Part shown: one piece after another, positions 46,913 to 55,152 of the stretch
Layout: each line of letters opens with the position of its first letter
Numbering within the stretch: position 1 is the stretch's first letter
DNA from: JBCBSS01 sp039819065
Lineage (GTDB): Bacteria > Bacteroidota > Bacteroidia > Cytophagales > Cyclobacteriaceae
Length of the DNA: 64,000 nucleotides
Assembly: GCA_039819065.1 (NCBI GenBank)
Contig: JBCBSS010000012.1
Location: forward strand, 21,398 to 85,397
Direction of reading: 5' to 3'
Made by a program: the position numbers and the translations under genes
The notes under the pieces: generated by a model
What the model was told of the DNA's origin: nothing
The model's input: the letters and a program-made list of their open reading frames with translations, nothing else
The model's database searches: none

Positions 46913-46930
46913 AATCCAGAGTTGTTAAAA
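46906..46930. promoter_or_regulatory. 25-bp palindrome TTTTAACAA-N7-TTGTTAAAA
   Basis: Perfect 9-bp arms (46906-46914 and 46922-46930) with a 7-base spacer, overlapping the third TTAAC box. It could be an operator for a dimeric regulator of the divergent MFS and LTD genes. Confidence 0.45.
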
Positions 46931-46958
46931 ACTAACGCACCCCGGTAAAGACCAAGAA

Positions 46959-46966
46959 TAATTTTG
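46959..46966 (+). promoter_or_regulatory. Bacteroidota -7 promoter element (TAATTTTG) for the LTD gene
   Basis: Perfect TAnnTTTG 57 bases upstream of the ATG at 47023. The -33 region is weak, as expected for an activator-dependent promoter. Confidence 0.5.
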
Positions 46967-47022
46967 CCCGCATTTGTCACTCCTGTGACATTAAAATTAA
47001 CCATTAAACCAAACGTCAATTT

Positions 47023-50000
47023 ATGAGGCACTGTTTACCGAGTAATCTTTTGAAGATGACACGACCGGCACTGATGATCTTGATCATCTTGGTGGCCGGA
47101 AACGCCTTTGGTCAGGCAGACAAATTACTGTTGACCGAAGTGAAAATTACGTCTACGGCGGGGGAGTTCATTGAAATCTACAATCCGAACTCAACGACCG
47201 TACAACTGGACAACTACTACCTGACGGACGCGACATTCTCAGGAGGCAACCAGTATTACTACAACATTGTGGACGCAGCTAATTTAGCTGCAGGTGGCGG
47301 TGGATTTGGCGATTTTCATGCCAAATTTCCAACCGGAAGCTCAATTGGGCCTGGAGAAGCGCAAACAATCTCCATCAGTGGCTCAGACAATTTCTTAGCT
47401 GAGTTTGGTATAGAGCCAAATTATGAGCTGTACGAAGATGGCGCCAGTGCTGATGCTATTCCTGATATGGAAGAAGCTTTTGCAGGGTCGGTCAATGGCC
47501 AGGGAGGACTTACCAATGGTGGTGAATTCACTACGCTTTATTATTGGGATGGATCTTCAGACTTGGTGACGGACATCGACTACATGGTGTGGGGAGACAA
47601 AGTTGAGGCTGTTGACAAATCTGGTATTACCATTGATGGACCTGACGCAGATGCTACGGGGTCTACTTACCAGAATGACACACCAATTGCAAATCAGGAT
47701 GTAGTCGCTACGGGAAGCCATTCAAGCGCCAATTCTTACCAAAGATTGGACTTGACTGAAGGCAACCAAGTGGCAACAGGAGGTAACGGTGTTGGAGGAA
47801 GGGATGAGACTTCTGAAGACCTTTCGGCTACATGGACAAGTGATTTACCACCCACTCCGGGGTTTGTAATTGAAGATCCCATTGTTACGCTTTCAATTGA
47901 CGAGGAAAGTGGAAACGAAATTTTCGAAAGTGTCATCACTATCGAAGCTTCCACAGACCGACCTGTAAGCGGTGCCCAAACTATTGAAGTGCAGGTGACC
48001 GGGACAGGCATCACGGACGGGGATTATTTGCTCAGTAACTCAGTGATCACCATTGCCGATGGTCAAACTACTGGCTCTGTCACCATGACCATTCAGAATG
48101 ATGATGAAGCTGAGGGGGTTGAGGTAGCTACCATTACCTTGGCGAATGCCAGCGACGGCCTTTTTCTAGGTGGTGACATCAACGCCGATGTAGAAATATT
48201 CAGGGGGCTTGTGGGTATTTCCAATGAGGGAGCTTTTGTTGAGAACGGAGATACATTGACGTTAGCCGATGTTTTCGTTGATGACAACGTTTCTACCATT
48301 GTTTCAATCGCCAACAACGGTGCAGAGGGTATTACAGTTTACCCCACCCTGACTGGTTTTGAATTTAGTATTGATGTAACTGATACTTTCACTATTGACG
48401 CCGGTGCTGAAGTAGATATCAACTTATCGTTGGATCCGACGCTTTTCTTTGGAGAAAGAGAAGGAAGCCTGACTTTCTTCACTACCGCGCAAGGTCAGGA
48501 CACCATAGCACTTACAGTGCTTGCCAACGTACTTCAGCCACTACCAGACAAACAAGTTTTTGCTTTCAGTAGCTTCGAAGAACCAGTAACGACCACAGAA
48601 GATTTTTATACCGACCTGTTAGGGGCTGATAACGATCACCAACTGGTTACTAATCCTGGCGAACCTCCGATTGAATATACTTCAGTTGGTGGAGAGCTTG
48701 GTTTTGCCTCATTCTATGTCAATACCAGAAACGGTGTGGGACTGACAGACGGTGACCAGATCGGTGTAATCATGGATACTACGGTTGCCGGTTTCATTCC
48801 TGGATTTACAGATGGAGAGAAAGGATATAAACTTCACGATGCTGACGGTGAATTGATCGTAAGTTTTGATGAAGTAACACTTGACCCTAGCCGGTCATAT
48901 GTTGTTGATATTGATTATTTCATCAACGCCACGAGCTGGGAATCTGATGATAGAATCAGGATCTGGGTAGTAGTTGATGGCGGTGAGGAGATTGATATCC
49001 TCAATCCGACCGAAGACATTGATAACCTCGGTATTGAAGGACAATGGCTAACCGGTTCGGCAGACCTTAGCGGAAGATCAACCGCCATATTGAACATCAG
49101 TGTAGATTCTAACTCGGGCGCGGAAAGCGTTTACATTGACAATATCGTTTTCAACGAATTCTTAACACCAGTACCGGCTAGAGTAAGCTTTGCCAACTCA
49201 TCGATAGCGGTACAAGAACCAGGTGTTTATGACATCACGGTGAGCCTCGATAAGGCAACACCAACCGATCAGGCCGTGAAACTGGCACTTACCATTGACG
49301 AGAACCTGGTTGCCGGTCAGGATTACGAATTAGACATAGACTCGTTAGGTGGAGAGCCGGTGGTGGTTATTCCCGCCGGTGCTTCAGAAGGGAGTTTTGG
49401 GTTGAATATTTTGGCGGATGAGGAGATCGAAGACACTGAAACCATTCAGGTGGAAATCGTCGAGGCCAGTGCTGGCTTAGAGCTGGATGCGCTTAATGCT
49501 TCTTTGGAAATAAGCGTAGAGGACTTTACACCGATTGTATCCTTGACATTGAGCGATGATGAACTGATCGAGGAAAATGGAACACAAATCGATGTCACGG
49601 TATCATCAGACAAAGCGCTTCTTGTTGATCAATCATTCAGTTTCACCCTTACGGGTACTGCCACCATCACAGATGACTATGTGTTGGCTAATCCAGTCTT
49701 GAACATTGCAGCGGGTGATTCAGTAGCCACTACCACTATTACGGTGGTCGATGACGGAGACTTCGAATTAGTGGAGACAGTAGAAGTTGAGTTGGTGGTT
49801 GCTGATGAAACAACATTTGTCAAACTTGAAAACAATACCGGATCAATTAATATTTTCGGTACCAACGCTCCGGATGTAGCTATACTTCAAGCTTCTGATA
49901 CGTTGTTTGATCGCGACATTGTTGCCGTGGGATCCGAGCTGCTCGATAATACCAGGGAAACAGAATTCAGTATTCAGAACGTAGGAACACAAGAGCTGGA

Positions 50001-52098
50001 AGTATATGCTGAGCTGGAATTGTTGGAAGGAGCGGAGTTTGTGCTATCTGAGACCGACACATTCTACGTCGATAAAAACACCACCGAGCCATTGGTGCTA
50101 ACCTTCAGCCCTCAAGGGTTCCAGGGCAGAAGAGATGCTCGATTGGTCATTTCTACTAACGACCCACAGGATTCACTGATCGTATTGCAACTGAATGCAG
50201 AGGCCATCTCGTTGCCTCGTGAAGTGTTTGCTTTCACCAGTTTTGAAGAGCCAGAGTATTTCACTACGAGGTACATTGACTTATTAGATCCAGATACTGA
50301 CCACGCGTTGGAGAGCAATCCTGGTGAGCCGATTGTCAACTATGAATCTACTGGCGGAGAGCTAGGTTTCAGGTCATTCTACTATGCTACCCGATCACCT
50401 AGTAGCGGCCTTGGCGACCTTACAGAAGGTACACCTGGAGACTTCATCGGGGTTACGCAATTCACTGGTAATGTGGGTGCCTTCACCGATGGTGCACAAG
50501 GTTTTGCATTCAGTGATCCGGACGGTGCGCAGGAAATTGTATTGGACACAGTACACACTGCCGGTTTAGAGGATGTAGTACTTGAATTGGACTACTTCCT
50601 GGCCAACACTACTTGGGAGACCAACCCGAACGACAAAGCGATTATTTGGGTGATCACCGATACTGACTCCTTGAATTTACTGAATACGGAAAGCGGAGTT
50701 GATGCGGATATAGATAACCAAGGAATCGAGGGTGTATGGAATACCGCTTCTCTTGCCTTGGATGGCTATGAGTATGCTATACTACACGTATTGTTCGAGT
50801 CGAATTCTAACGCTGAAAACCTCTTCATCGATAACATCCGATATAGCTTCAAAGCGGCAGAACCTTCTACCATTGGTTTCGAAGTGACTGAAGTAGATAT
50901 AGATGAAGGCCAGGATTTCGAGGTGAAGCTTTCACTCAGCCCTCCTGCTTTCAGGGAGACGAACGTGATGATCTCATTCGATAAGAGTATGGCCATCACT
51001 GATACTGACTATGCACTTGATACTGCCACTTTCAAAGATGGTGTGGGTATCCTTACCATTGACTCGGCTGCCACAGAATTGACATTCAATCTATCAGTAT
51101 TGGCTGATGCGGATGTAGAACAAGCAGAGAAGATGACTTTTGAGATAGCTAAACTTGGAGCACTGCTCAACCTTGATGCTGCTGCGGCTAAGCTGGATGT
51201 GAACTTCATCGATAGCAATGTTCAGGATGTTACTATCCAGGAGTTGAGGGTTAATGACGAGAATGGCGTGCCCACTTTCGATAAGCGCAAAGTACAAACA
51301 ACAGGTATCGTTCATGGCTTCAATATGGCCGGTGGCAACGGCCTTGATTTCAATATCATAGACACGAACCCTTCTCAACGCGCCGGTATCAACATTCAAG
51401 TTGAAGATGGTAGCTCACTGGGTTATACAGTGACCGAAGGAGACCAAATCGAAGTGATGGGAATCGTTTCTGAGATCAATGGATTGACCATTATTCAACC
51501 ACTGGAAATCACCACGGTTTCCCAAGGTAATACCTTGGCTGAGCCTATCGAAGTAATCGACGGCATCTCAGAAGAGAACGAGTCAGACCTGATCAAGACG
51601 CCTATCATGGTGGTTGAGCCTGGTTTCGAAATAGACGAGAACAATCCATACAATATCCTGCTCAGTGACTTGAGCGGAAATCTATTCTACACCATGCGGG
51701 TGAATGATGTGAGTGAGGCTTTTGAGCCAGGCAACGCATTCATCGTAGTAGGTTTTGGATCTCAGTTTGACGAGTTAGCTCCTTATGAAGCTGGTCACGT
51801 AATCGTACCAAGATCGATGAACGACTTCTCAGTCCTTACACCAGTGGAGGACGAGCTAGGAGGAGCTCAGGAAATCACCGTATTCCCGAACCCGGCCAAC
51901 AGCCAGATATCATTCATCGGCTTGACTGAAAGCACTTTGGTTGAGATTATCGACACCAAGGGCCATATCGTGATCAAGCGTGAGGTGAATGCAGGAGAAG
52001 TGGTCGATACGTCATCGCTTAGCACCGGCCTTTATGTGATACAGCTGCAAACAGCTGGTGGTACACCTGAAGTCAGAAGATTAATCATCAATAGATAA
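47023..52098 (+). CDS. Giant secreted protein: lamin-tail, Calx-beta, duplicated jelly-roll-like domains, OB fold, T9SS sorting domain
   Basis: A 1691-residue secreted protein. Signal peptide (about 1-31; the start may be Met12 at 47056), lamin-tail domain (about 33-200; LLLTEVKITSTAGEFIEIYNPNS), Calx-beta (about 285-380), choice-of-anchor/ASPD-like domain, a jelly-roll-like domain (about 513-712), two Calx-beta (about 715-820, 840-930), a second ASPD-like domain, a second jelly-roll copy (about 1069-1275), Calx-beta (about 1283-1380), an OB-like domain (about 1400-1510; VQTTGIVHGFNMAGGNGLDF), and a T9SS sorting tail (about 1620-1691; VFPNPANSQISFIG). No catalytic domain is seen. LTD plus OB is the accessory set of secreted nucleases such as ExeM, suggesting nucleic-acid binding on the surface. 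Confidence 0.85.
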   Translation: MRHCLPSNLLKMTRPALMILIILVAGNAFGQADKLLLTEVKITSTAGEFIEIYNPNSTTVQLDNYYLTDATFSGGNQYYYNIVDAANLAAGGGGFGDFHAKFPTGSSIGPGEAQTISISGSDNFLAEFGIEPNYELYEDGASADAIPDMEEAFAGSVNGQGGLTNGGEFTTLYYWDGSSDLVTDIDYMVWGDKVEAVDKSGITIDGPDADATGSTYQNDTPIANQDVVATGSHSSANSYQRLDLTEGNQVATGGNGVGGRDETSEDLSATWTSDLPPTPGFVIEDPIVTLSIDEESGNEIFESVITIEASTDRPVSGAQTIEVQVTGTGITDGDYLLSNSVITIADGQTTGSVTMTIQNDDEAEGVEVATITLANASDGLFLGGDINADVEIFRGLVGISNEGAFVENGDTLTLADVFVDDNVSTIVSIANNGAEGITVYPTLTGFEFSIDVTDTFTIDAGAEVDINLSLDPTLFFGEREGSLTFFTTAQGQDTIALTVLANVLQPLPDKQVFAFSSFEEPVTTTEDFYTDLLGADNDHQLVTNPGEPPIEYTSVGGELGFASFYVNTRNGVGLTDGDQIGVIMDTTVAGFIPGFTDGEKGYKLHDADGELIVSFDEVTLDPSRSYVVDIDYFINATSWESDDRIRIWVVVDGGEEIDILNPTEDIDNLGIEGQWLTGSADLSGRSTAILNISVDSNSGAESVYIDNIVFNEFLTPVPARVSFANSSIAVQEPGVYDITVSLDKATPTDQAVKLALTIDENLVAGQDYELDIDSLGGEPVVVIPAGASEGSFGLNILADEEIEDTETIQVEIVEASAGLELDALNASLEISVEDFTPIVSLTLSDDELIEENGTQIDVTVSSDKALLVDQSFSFTLTGTATITDDYVLANPVLNIAAGDSVATTTITVVDDGDFELVETVEVELVVADETTFVKLENNTGSINIFGTNAPDVAILQASDTLFDRDIVAVGSELLDNTRETEFSIQNVGTQELEVYAELELLEGAEFVLSETDTFYVDKNTTEPLVLTFSPQGFQGRRDARLVISTNDPQDSLIVLQLNAEAISLPREVFAFTSFEEPEYFTTRYIDLLDPDTDHALESNPGEPIVNYESTGGELGFRSFYYATRSPSSGLGDLTEGTPGDFIGVTQFTGNVGAFTDGAQGFAFSDPDGAQEIVLDTVHTAGLEDVVLELDYFLANTTWETNPNDKAIIWVITDTDSLNLLNTESGVDADIDNQGIEGVWNTASLALDGYEYAILHVLFESNSNAENLFIDNIRYSFKAAEPSTIGFEVTEVDIDEGQDFEVKLSLSPPAFRETNVMISFDKSMAITDTDYALDTATFKDGVGILTIDSAATELTFNLSVLADADVEQAEKMTFEIAKLGALLNLDAAAAKLDVNFIDSNVQDVTIQELRVNDENGVPTFDKRKVQTTGIVHGFNMAGGNGLDFNIIDTNPSQRAGINIQVEDGSSLGYTVTEGDQIEVMGIVSEINGLTIIQPLEITTVSQGNTLAEPIEVIDGISEENESDLIKTPIMVVEPGFEIDENNPYNILLSDLSGNLFYTMRVNDVSEAFEPGNAFIVVGFGSQFDELAPYEAGHVIVPRSMNDFSVLTPVEDELGGAQEITVFPNPANSQISFIGLTESTLVEIIDTKGHIVIKREVNAGEVVDTSSLSTGLYVIQLQTAGGTPEVRRLIINR

Positions 52099-52109
52099 TT
52101 CGATGAGGT

Positions 52110-52230
52110 TGTCTCAAAAGTCCGTTTCAATGTCATTTCGAATGAAATGAGAAATCTCACTCCTTTAATAATCAACGATTTGAGTCGAGTAAGATTTCTC
52201 CCGATGGTCGAAAAGACAGCTTTTGAGACA
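52110..52230. repeat. Palindromic intergenic repeat (MITE-like)
   Basis: Outer perfect 11-bp arms TGTCTCAAAAG (52110-52120) and CTTTTGAGACA (52220-52230); inner TGTCATTTCGA/TCGAAAAGACA (one mismatch) and GAGAAATCT/AGATTTCTC. Such nested hairpin repeats with GTCATTTCGA are common between Bacteroidota genes. A half-copy lies at 60754-60785. Confidence 0.7.
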
Positions 52231-52272
52231 GTTTCAATCAAGATTTTAATGCATTACATAAAATCTATACAC

Positions 52273-54591
52273 ATGTTTAAAAAATTATTATTCACAGCTT
52301 TTACCATGCTATGCTTTGCCCAGGTGATGGCACAAGAGGTCATCACCTTCGGTAACCCAGACTTGCAGCATGGAGAGATTATGCCGATCAGGGACGCGCG
52401 TCTCATGCCGGTAGGCAGCATTGTGACCGTAAAAGGTATCGTCACGGCTGCTGGTACTGTATCAAGCTACATCAGATATTTCCAGGACAGCACTGGAGCG
52501 ATCAACTCACATGCTCGTAGTACTGCTTGTTGTAACCAGGTTTCCCTGACCGTGCAGGTGGGGGATAGTATCCTTGTTACGGGCAAATTATGGGACTCCG
52601 ACGCTGGTCTTTTGAGTATCTCAATGGACGACAGCCCAGAGGAATTCAGATTAGACATTCTGAGTAGGAATAATCCTTTACCAGATCCAAGGATCATCAA
52701 CTTTCCACATGAGTTGAGAGAAGATGTAGAAAGTATGTTGGTCAGGGTAGACAACATCACCACTGCTGATGAGAGGGAATTCTGGCAAGGAGGAGGAGGA
52801 GATGGAACCTTCCAGTTCTTTAAGGAAACTCCGGATAGTACCATATTCTTAAGACAAAACAGACCATCCAATCCATTGGCCGGTACATTTATCCCTAAGA
52901 CACCGGTATCGGCATTAGGAGTTGTCAATAACCGAAGAGGTGTTTACAGAATAAGCCTTAGGGGAGCTGAAGATTTTGTCACCAATTTCGACATCTTCGA
53001 TCTTGATCAGTTGAATATCACCACCAACAGCTTCGAGCTGATTTGGGACACTCCTTTGAGATCGACAAGCTACGCCTTGATCAACAAGTTAGGTGAAGAC
53101 GAGGTGGATTCTATCCCGCTCGCTGGTGAAGGGTTCAGGCACGAAATCGAGTTCAGAGGTCTTGACCCAGCAGCGACTTACGAGGTAGATGTGGTATCTG
53201 TTTCGGTCATTGGTGGTCTTATCGATAGAACGGGAAAGATCCCTTATTCTACTGCCCCCGAAGGTAACAGAAATATCACTGTCTATTTTAACCAGCCTAT
53301 CGGTTCTGGTGATGCCAGCAAATACTTTGTAGACGAGGCATTTGGTGATTCCATAGCCGCCTACATTGACAAGGCGATGTTCTCATTGGATATCGCGGTG
53401 AGCAATTTGCAAGCAGGTGAAGGTAGCGATAAGATCATCGAAGCCATCAATAATGCTTATAACAGAGGGATCATGGTCAGGTACATCACCGATGATCAAG
53501 CCAATAAGTCAACTCTTGACAGCCTCAACGTACAGATGCCATTGCTCGTGCGAAACGATGCCAAAGGTACTATGGATAACAACTTCGTTATCGTTGATGC
53601 GCAGAGTATCGCCAACGCTAGGATTATCATGACCACCAGCGGTTGGACTCCGGCTGATTTGAATCAGCATCACAGCAACCTCATCATCATTAACGACCAG
53701 GCCGTTGCCAACGCATTTTCGATAGAATTTGAGCAAATGTGGGGTGGTAGTTCTGAATTTCCTGTGACGAGCGATATGACTTTTGGAACAGGCAAGCAAG
53801 ACCTTACCGGTAGCAGATTTGACCTGACTGAAAACAACATAGAAGTTTACTTCAACCCTCGTGATGTCGCTAACGACAAGATCATGGAGTATTTCTTGAG
53901 CATGGATGCAGACTTCAGGTTTGCAATTGCTTCCAATGAAAACTTCCTGTTGACTAGTGAATTGATCGAGTATGGTGTGGCAGGGTTCTACATCAAAGGA
54001 ATTATCAATAATACACCATCGCAAAGCTCAGCTGAGCTATTCAACAGAATAACGGCTGAAGAATTGGATGTGAACCTGTATGAAGCGGCGGGTCTGGGTA
54101 ACGAATTGCGCACCAACTATGCCATTGTAGACATTTACACTGACCCGAAAGTAATCATCAGTACCAGGGCATGGGAAGTGGACACAGATCCTTTGAATGG
54201 AGATGACCCGGTAGTCAATAACAATGACGCCACGCACATCGTCATTAACGATGCTGAAATTGCCAACCTTTTCTTGAAGCACTTCAGGTCGATCTACAAA
54301 GAGGTGACCGGACAAGAAGAAGGCATCTTGACCTCGACTGAAGACCAGCTTAAAAGGAATGTCTTGCTTTATCCTAACCCTGCTGAAGACAGGCTCTTCA
54401 TCAATGCCAATACGCCATCAGGAATAGTTGATGTAGTTATCACTGACTTACAAGGCAAGACACTATTCGCTGGTGAATTGAATGGCAGGTCATCTTTTGA
54501 AGTAGACATCGCTGGTTTTGAAAGAGGCATTTACCTCGCCAGAGTCACGGTCGAAAGCAAAGAGCAAGTATTCAAATTCATCAAACAATAG
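52273..54591 (+). CDS. Secreted phospholipase-D-like protein with degenerate HKD motifs, OB fold and T9SS sorting domain
   Basis: The start at 52273 gives MFKKLLFTAFTMLCFAQVMAQ, a good signal peptide; the longer frame starts inside the upstream repeat. 772 residues: OB-like domain (about 45-150; MPVGSIVTVKGIVTAAG), FN3-like region (about 235-310), two PLD-like halves (about 325-485 and 500-690) and a T9SS tail (about 695-772; LLYPNPAEDRLFINAN). PLD marks such as TTSGWTPADLNQHHSNLIIINDQ are present. But the HxKxxxxD motif is D435-x-N437...D442 in half one and R613-x-N615...D620 in half two, so both catalytic His and Lys are lost. It probably binds substrates without cutting them. Confidence 0.8.
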   Translation: MFKKLLFTAFTMLCFAQVMAQEVITFGNPDLQHGEIMPIRDARLMPVGSIVTVKGIVTAAGTVSSYIRYFQDSTGAINSHARSTACCNQVSLTVQVGDSILVTGKLWDSDAGLLSISMDDSPEEFRLDILSRNNPLPDPRIINFPHELREDVESMLVRVDNITTADEREFWQGGGGDGTFQFFKETPDSTIFLRQNRPSNPLAGTFIPKTPVSALGVVNNRRGVYRISLRGAEDFVTNFDIFDLDQLNITTNSFELIWDTPLRSTSYALINKLGEDEVDSIPLAGEGFRHEIEFRGLDPAATYEVDVVSVSVIGGLIDRTGKIPYSTAPEGNRNITVYFNQPIGSGDASKYFVDEAFGDSIAAYIDKAMFSLDIAVSNLQAGEGSDKIIEAINNAYNRGIMVRYITDDQANKSTLDSLNVQMPLLVRNDAKGTMDNNFVIVDAQSIANARIIMTTSGWTPADLNQHHSNLIIINDQAVANAFSIEFEQMWGGSSEFPVTSDMTFGTGKQDLTGSRFDLTENNIEVYFNPRDVANDKIMEYFLSMDADFRFAIASNENFLLTSELIEYGVAGFYIKGIINNTPSQSSAELFNRITAEELDVNLYEAAGLGNELRTNYAIVDIYTDPKVIISTRAWEVDTDPLNGDDPVVNNNDATHIVINDAEIANLFLKHFRSIYKEVTGQEEGILTSTEDQLKRNVLLYPNPAEDRLFINANTPSGIVDVVITDLQGKTLFAGELNGRSSFEVDIAGFERGIYLARVTVESKEQVFKFIKQ

Positions 54592-54636
54592 CATTCAACC
54601 ATACCAACAGAAATACATACCCAAAACGATAAAAAA

Positions 54637-55122
54637 ATGAAAAGCTTGAAATTATTTAAAGCAATCTGCATGGCCTTCGTAGCTGTGACTATGTTTTCAT
54701 GCGACAATGAAACCCTTGTAGTACCTGCGCCAACTCCAGAGGAGACTATATCAAGGGTCTTCACCATGTCCAACATTCAGGTGGTTAGAAATGGTATCCT
54801 GGATTCCGACCTTACGCAATACAAAGACATGACTATTCGCTTCGACGCGATCAGTGATGAGAACAACTTCACTTATTCTGTAGAAAATGGTGGTGATGCA
54901 TTCCCTAATGCTTCCGGTACATGGACTTGGAAAGACGAGACCAAATTGGATATCGTATTGGACGAGGGTGATGAGTTCGAAGTAGACGTTGATATCGCTG
55001 TCTTGAGGGTAACAGAGGTACGCCTGGAATTCACGCGAGCCAGAAGAGAGATCAGTGGTAAAACCGATATCATTCCTTTGACGAGGTACACCATCACGGC
55101 ACTCAATATAACTGGCCAGTAA
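54637..55122 (+). CDS. Small lipoprotein of unknown function
   Basis: A 161-residue lipoprotein: signal peptide and lipobox AVTMFSC (Cys22), then an acidic beta-rich domain (TWTWKDETKLDIVLDEGDEFEVDVDIAVLRVTEVRLEF-type strands). It sits between the PLD-like protein and the TonB receptor where SusD-like genes often sit, but does not look like SusD (no TPR-type helices, far too short). It may be the surface lipoprotein partner of the receptor. Confidence 0.7.
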   Translation: MKSLKLFKAICMAFVAVTMFSCDNETLVVPAPTPEETISRVFTMSNIQVVRNGILDSDLTQYKDMTIRFDAISDENNFTYSVENGGDAFPNASGTWTWKDETKLDIVLDEGDEFEVDVDIAVLRVTEVRLEFTRARREISGKTDIIPLTRYTITALNITGQ

Positions 55123-55152
55123 TCATCATCGCTAACCTCTAACGCATTAACT

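Noticed and set aside
52147..52272. Upstream extension of the PLD-like gene
   Set aside because: The extension is encoded by the palindromic repeat and would place 42 residues before the signal peptide.
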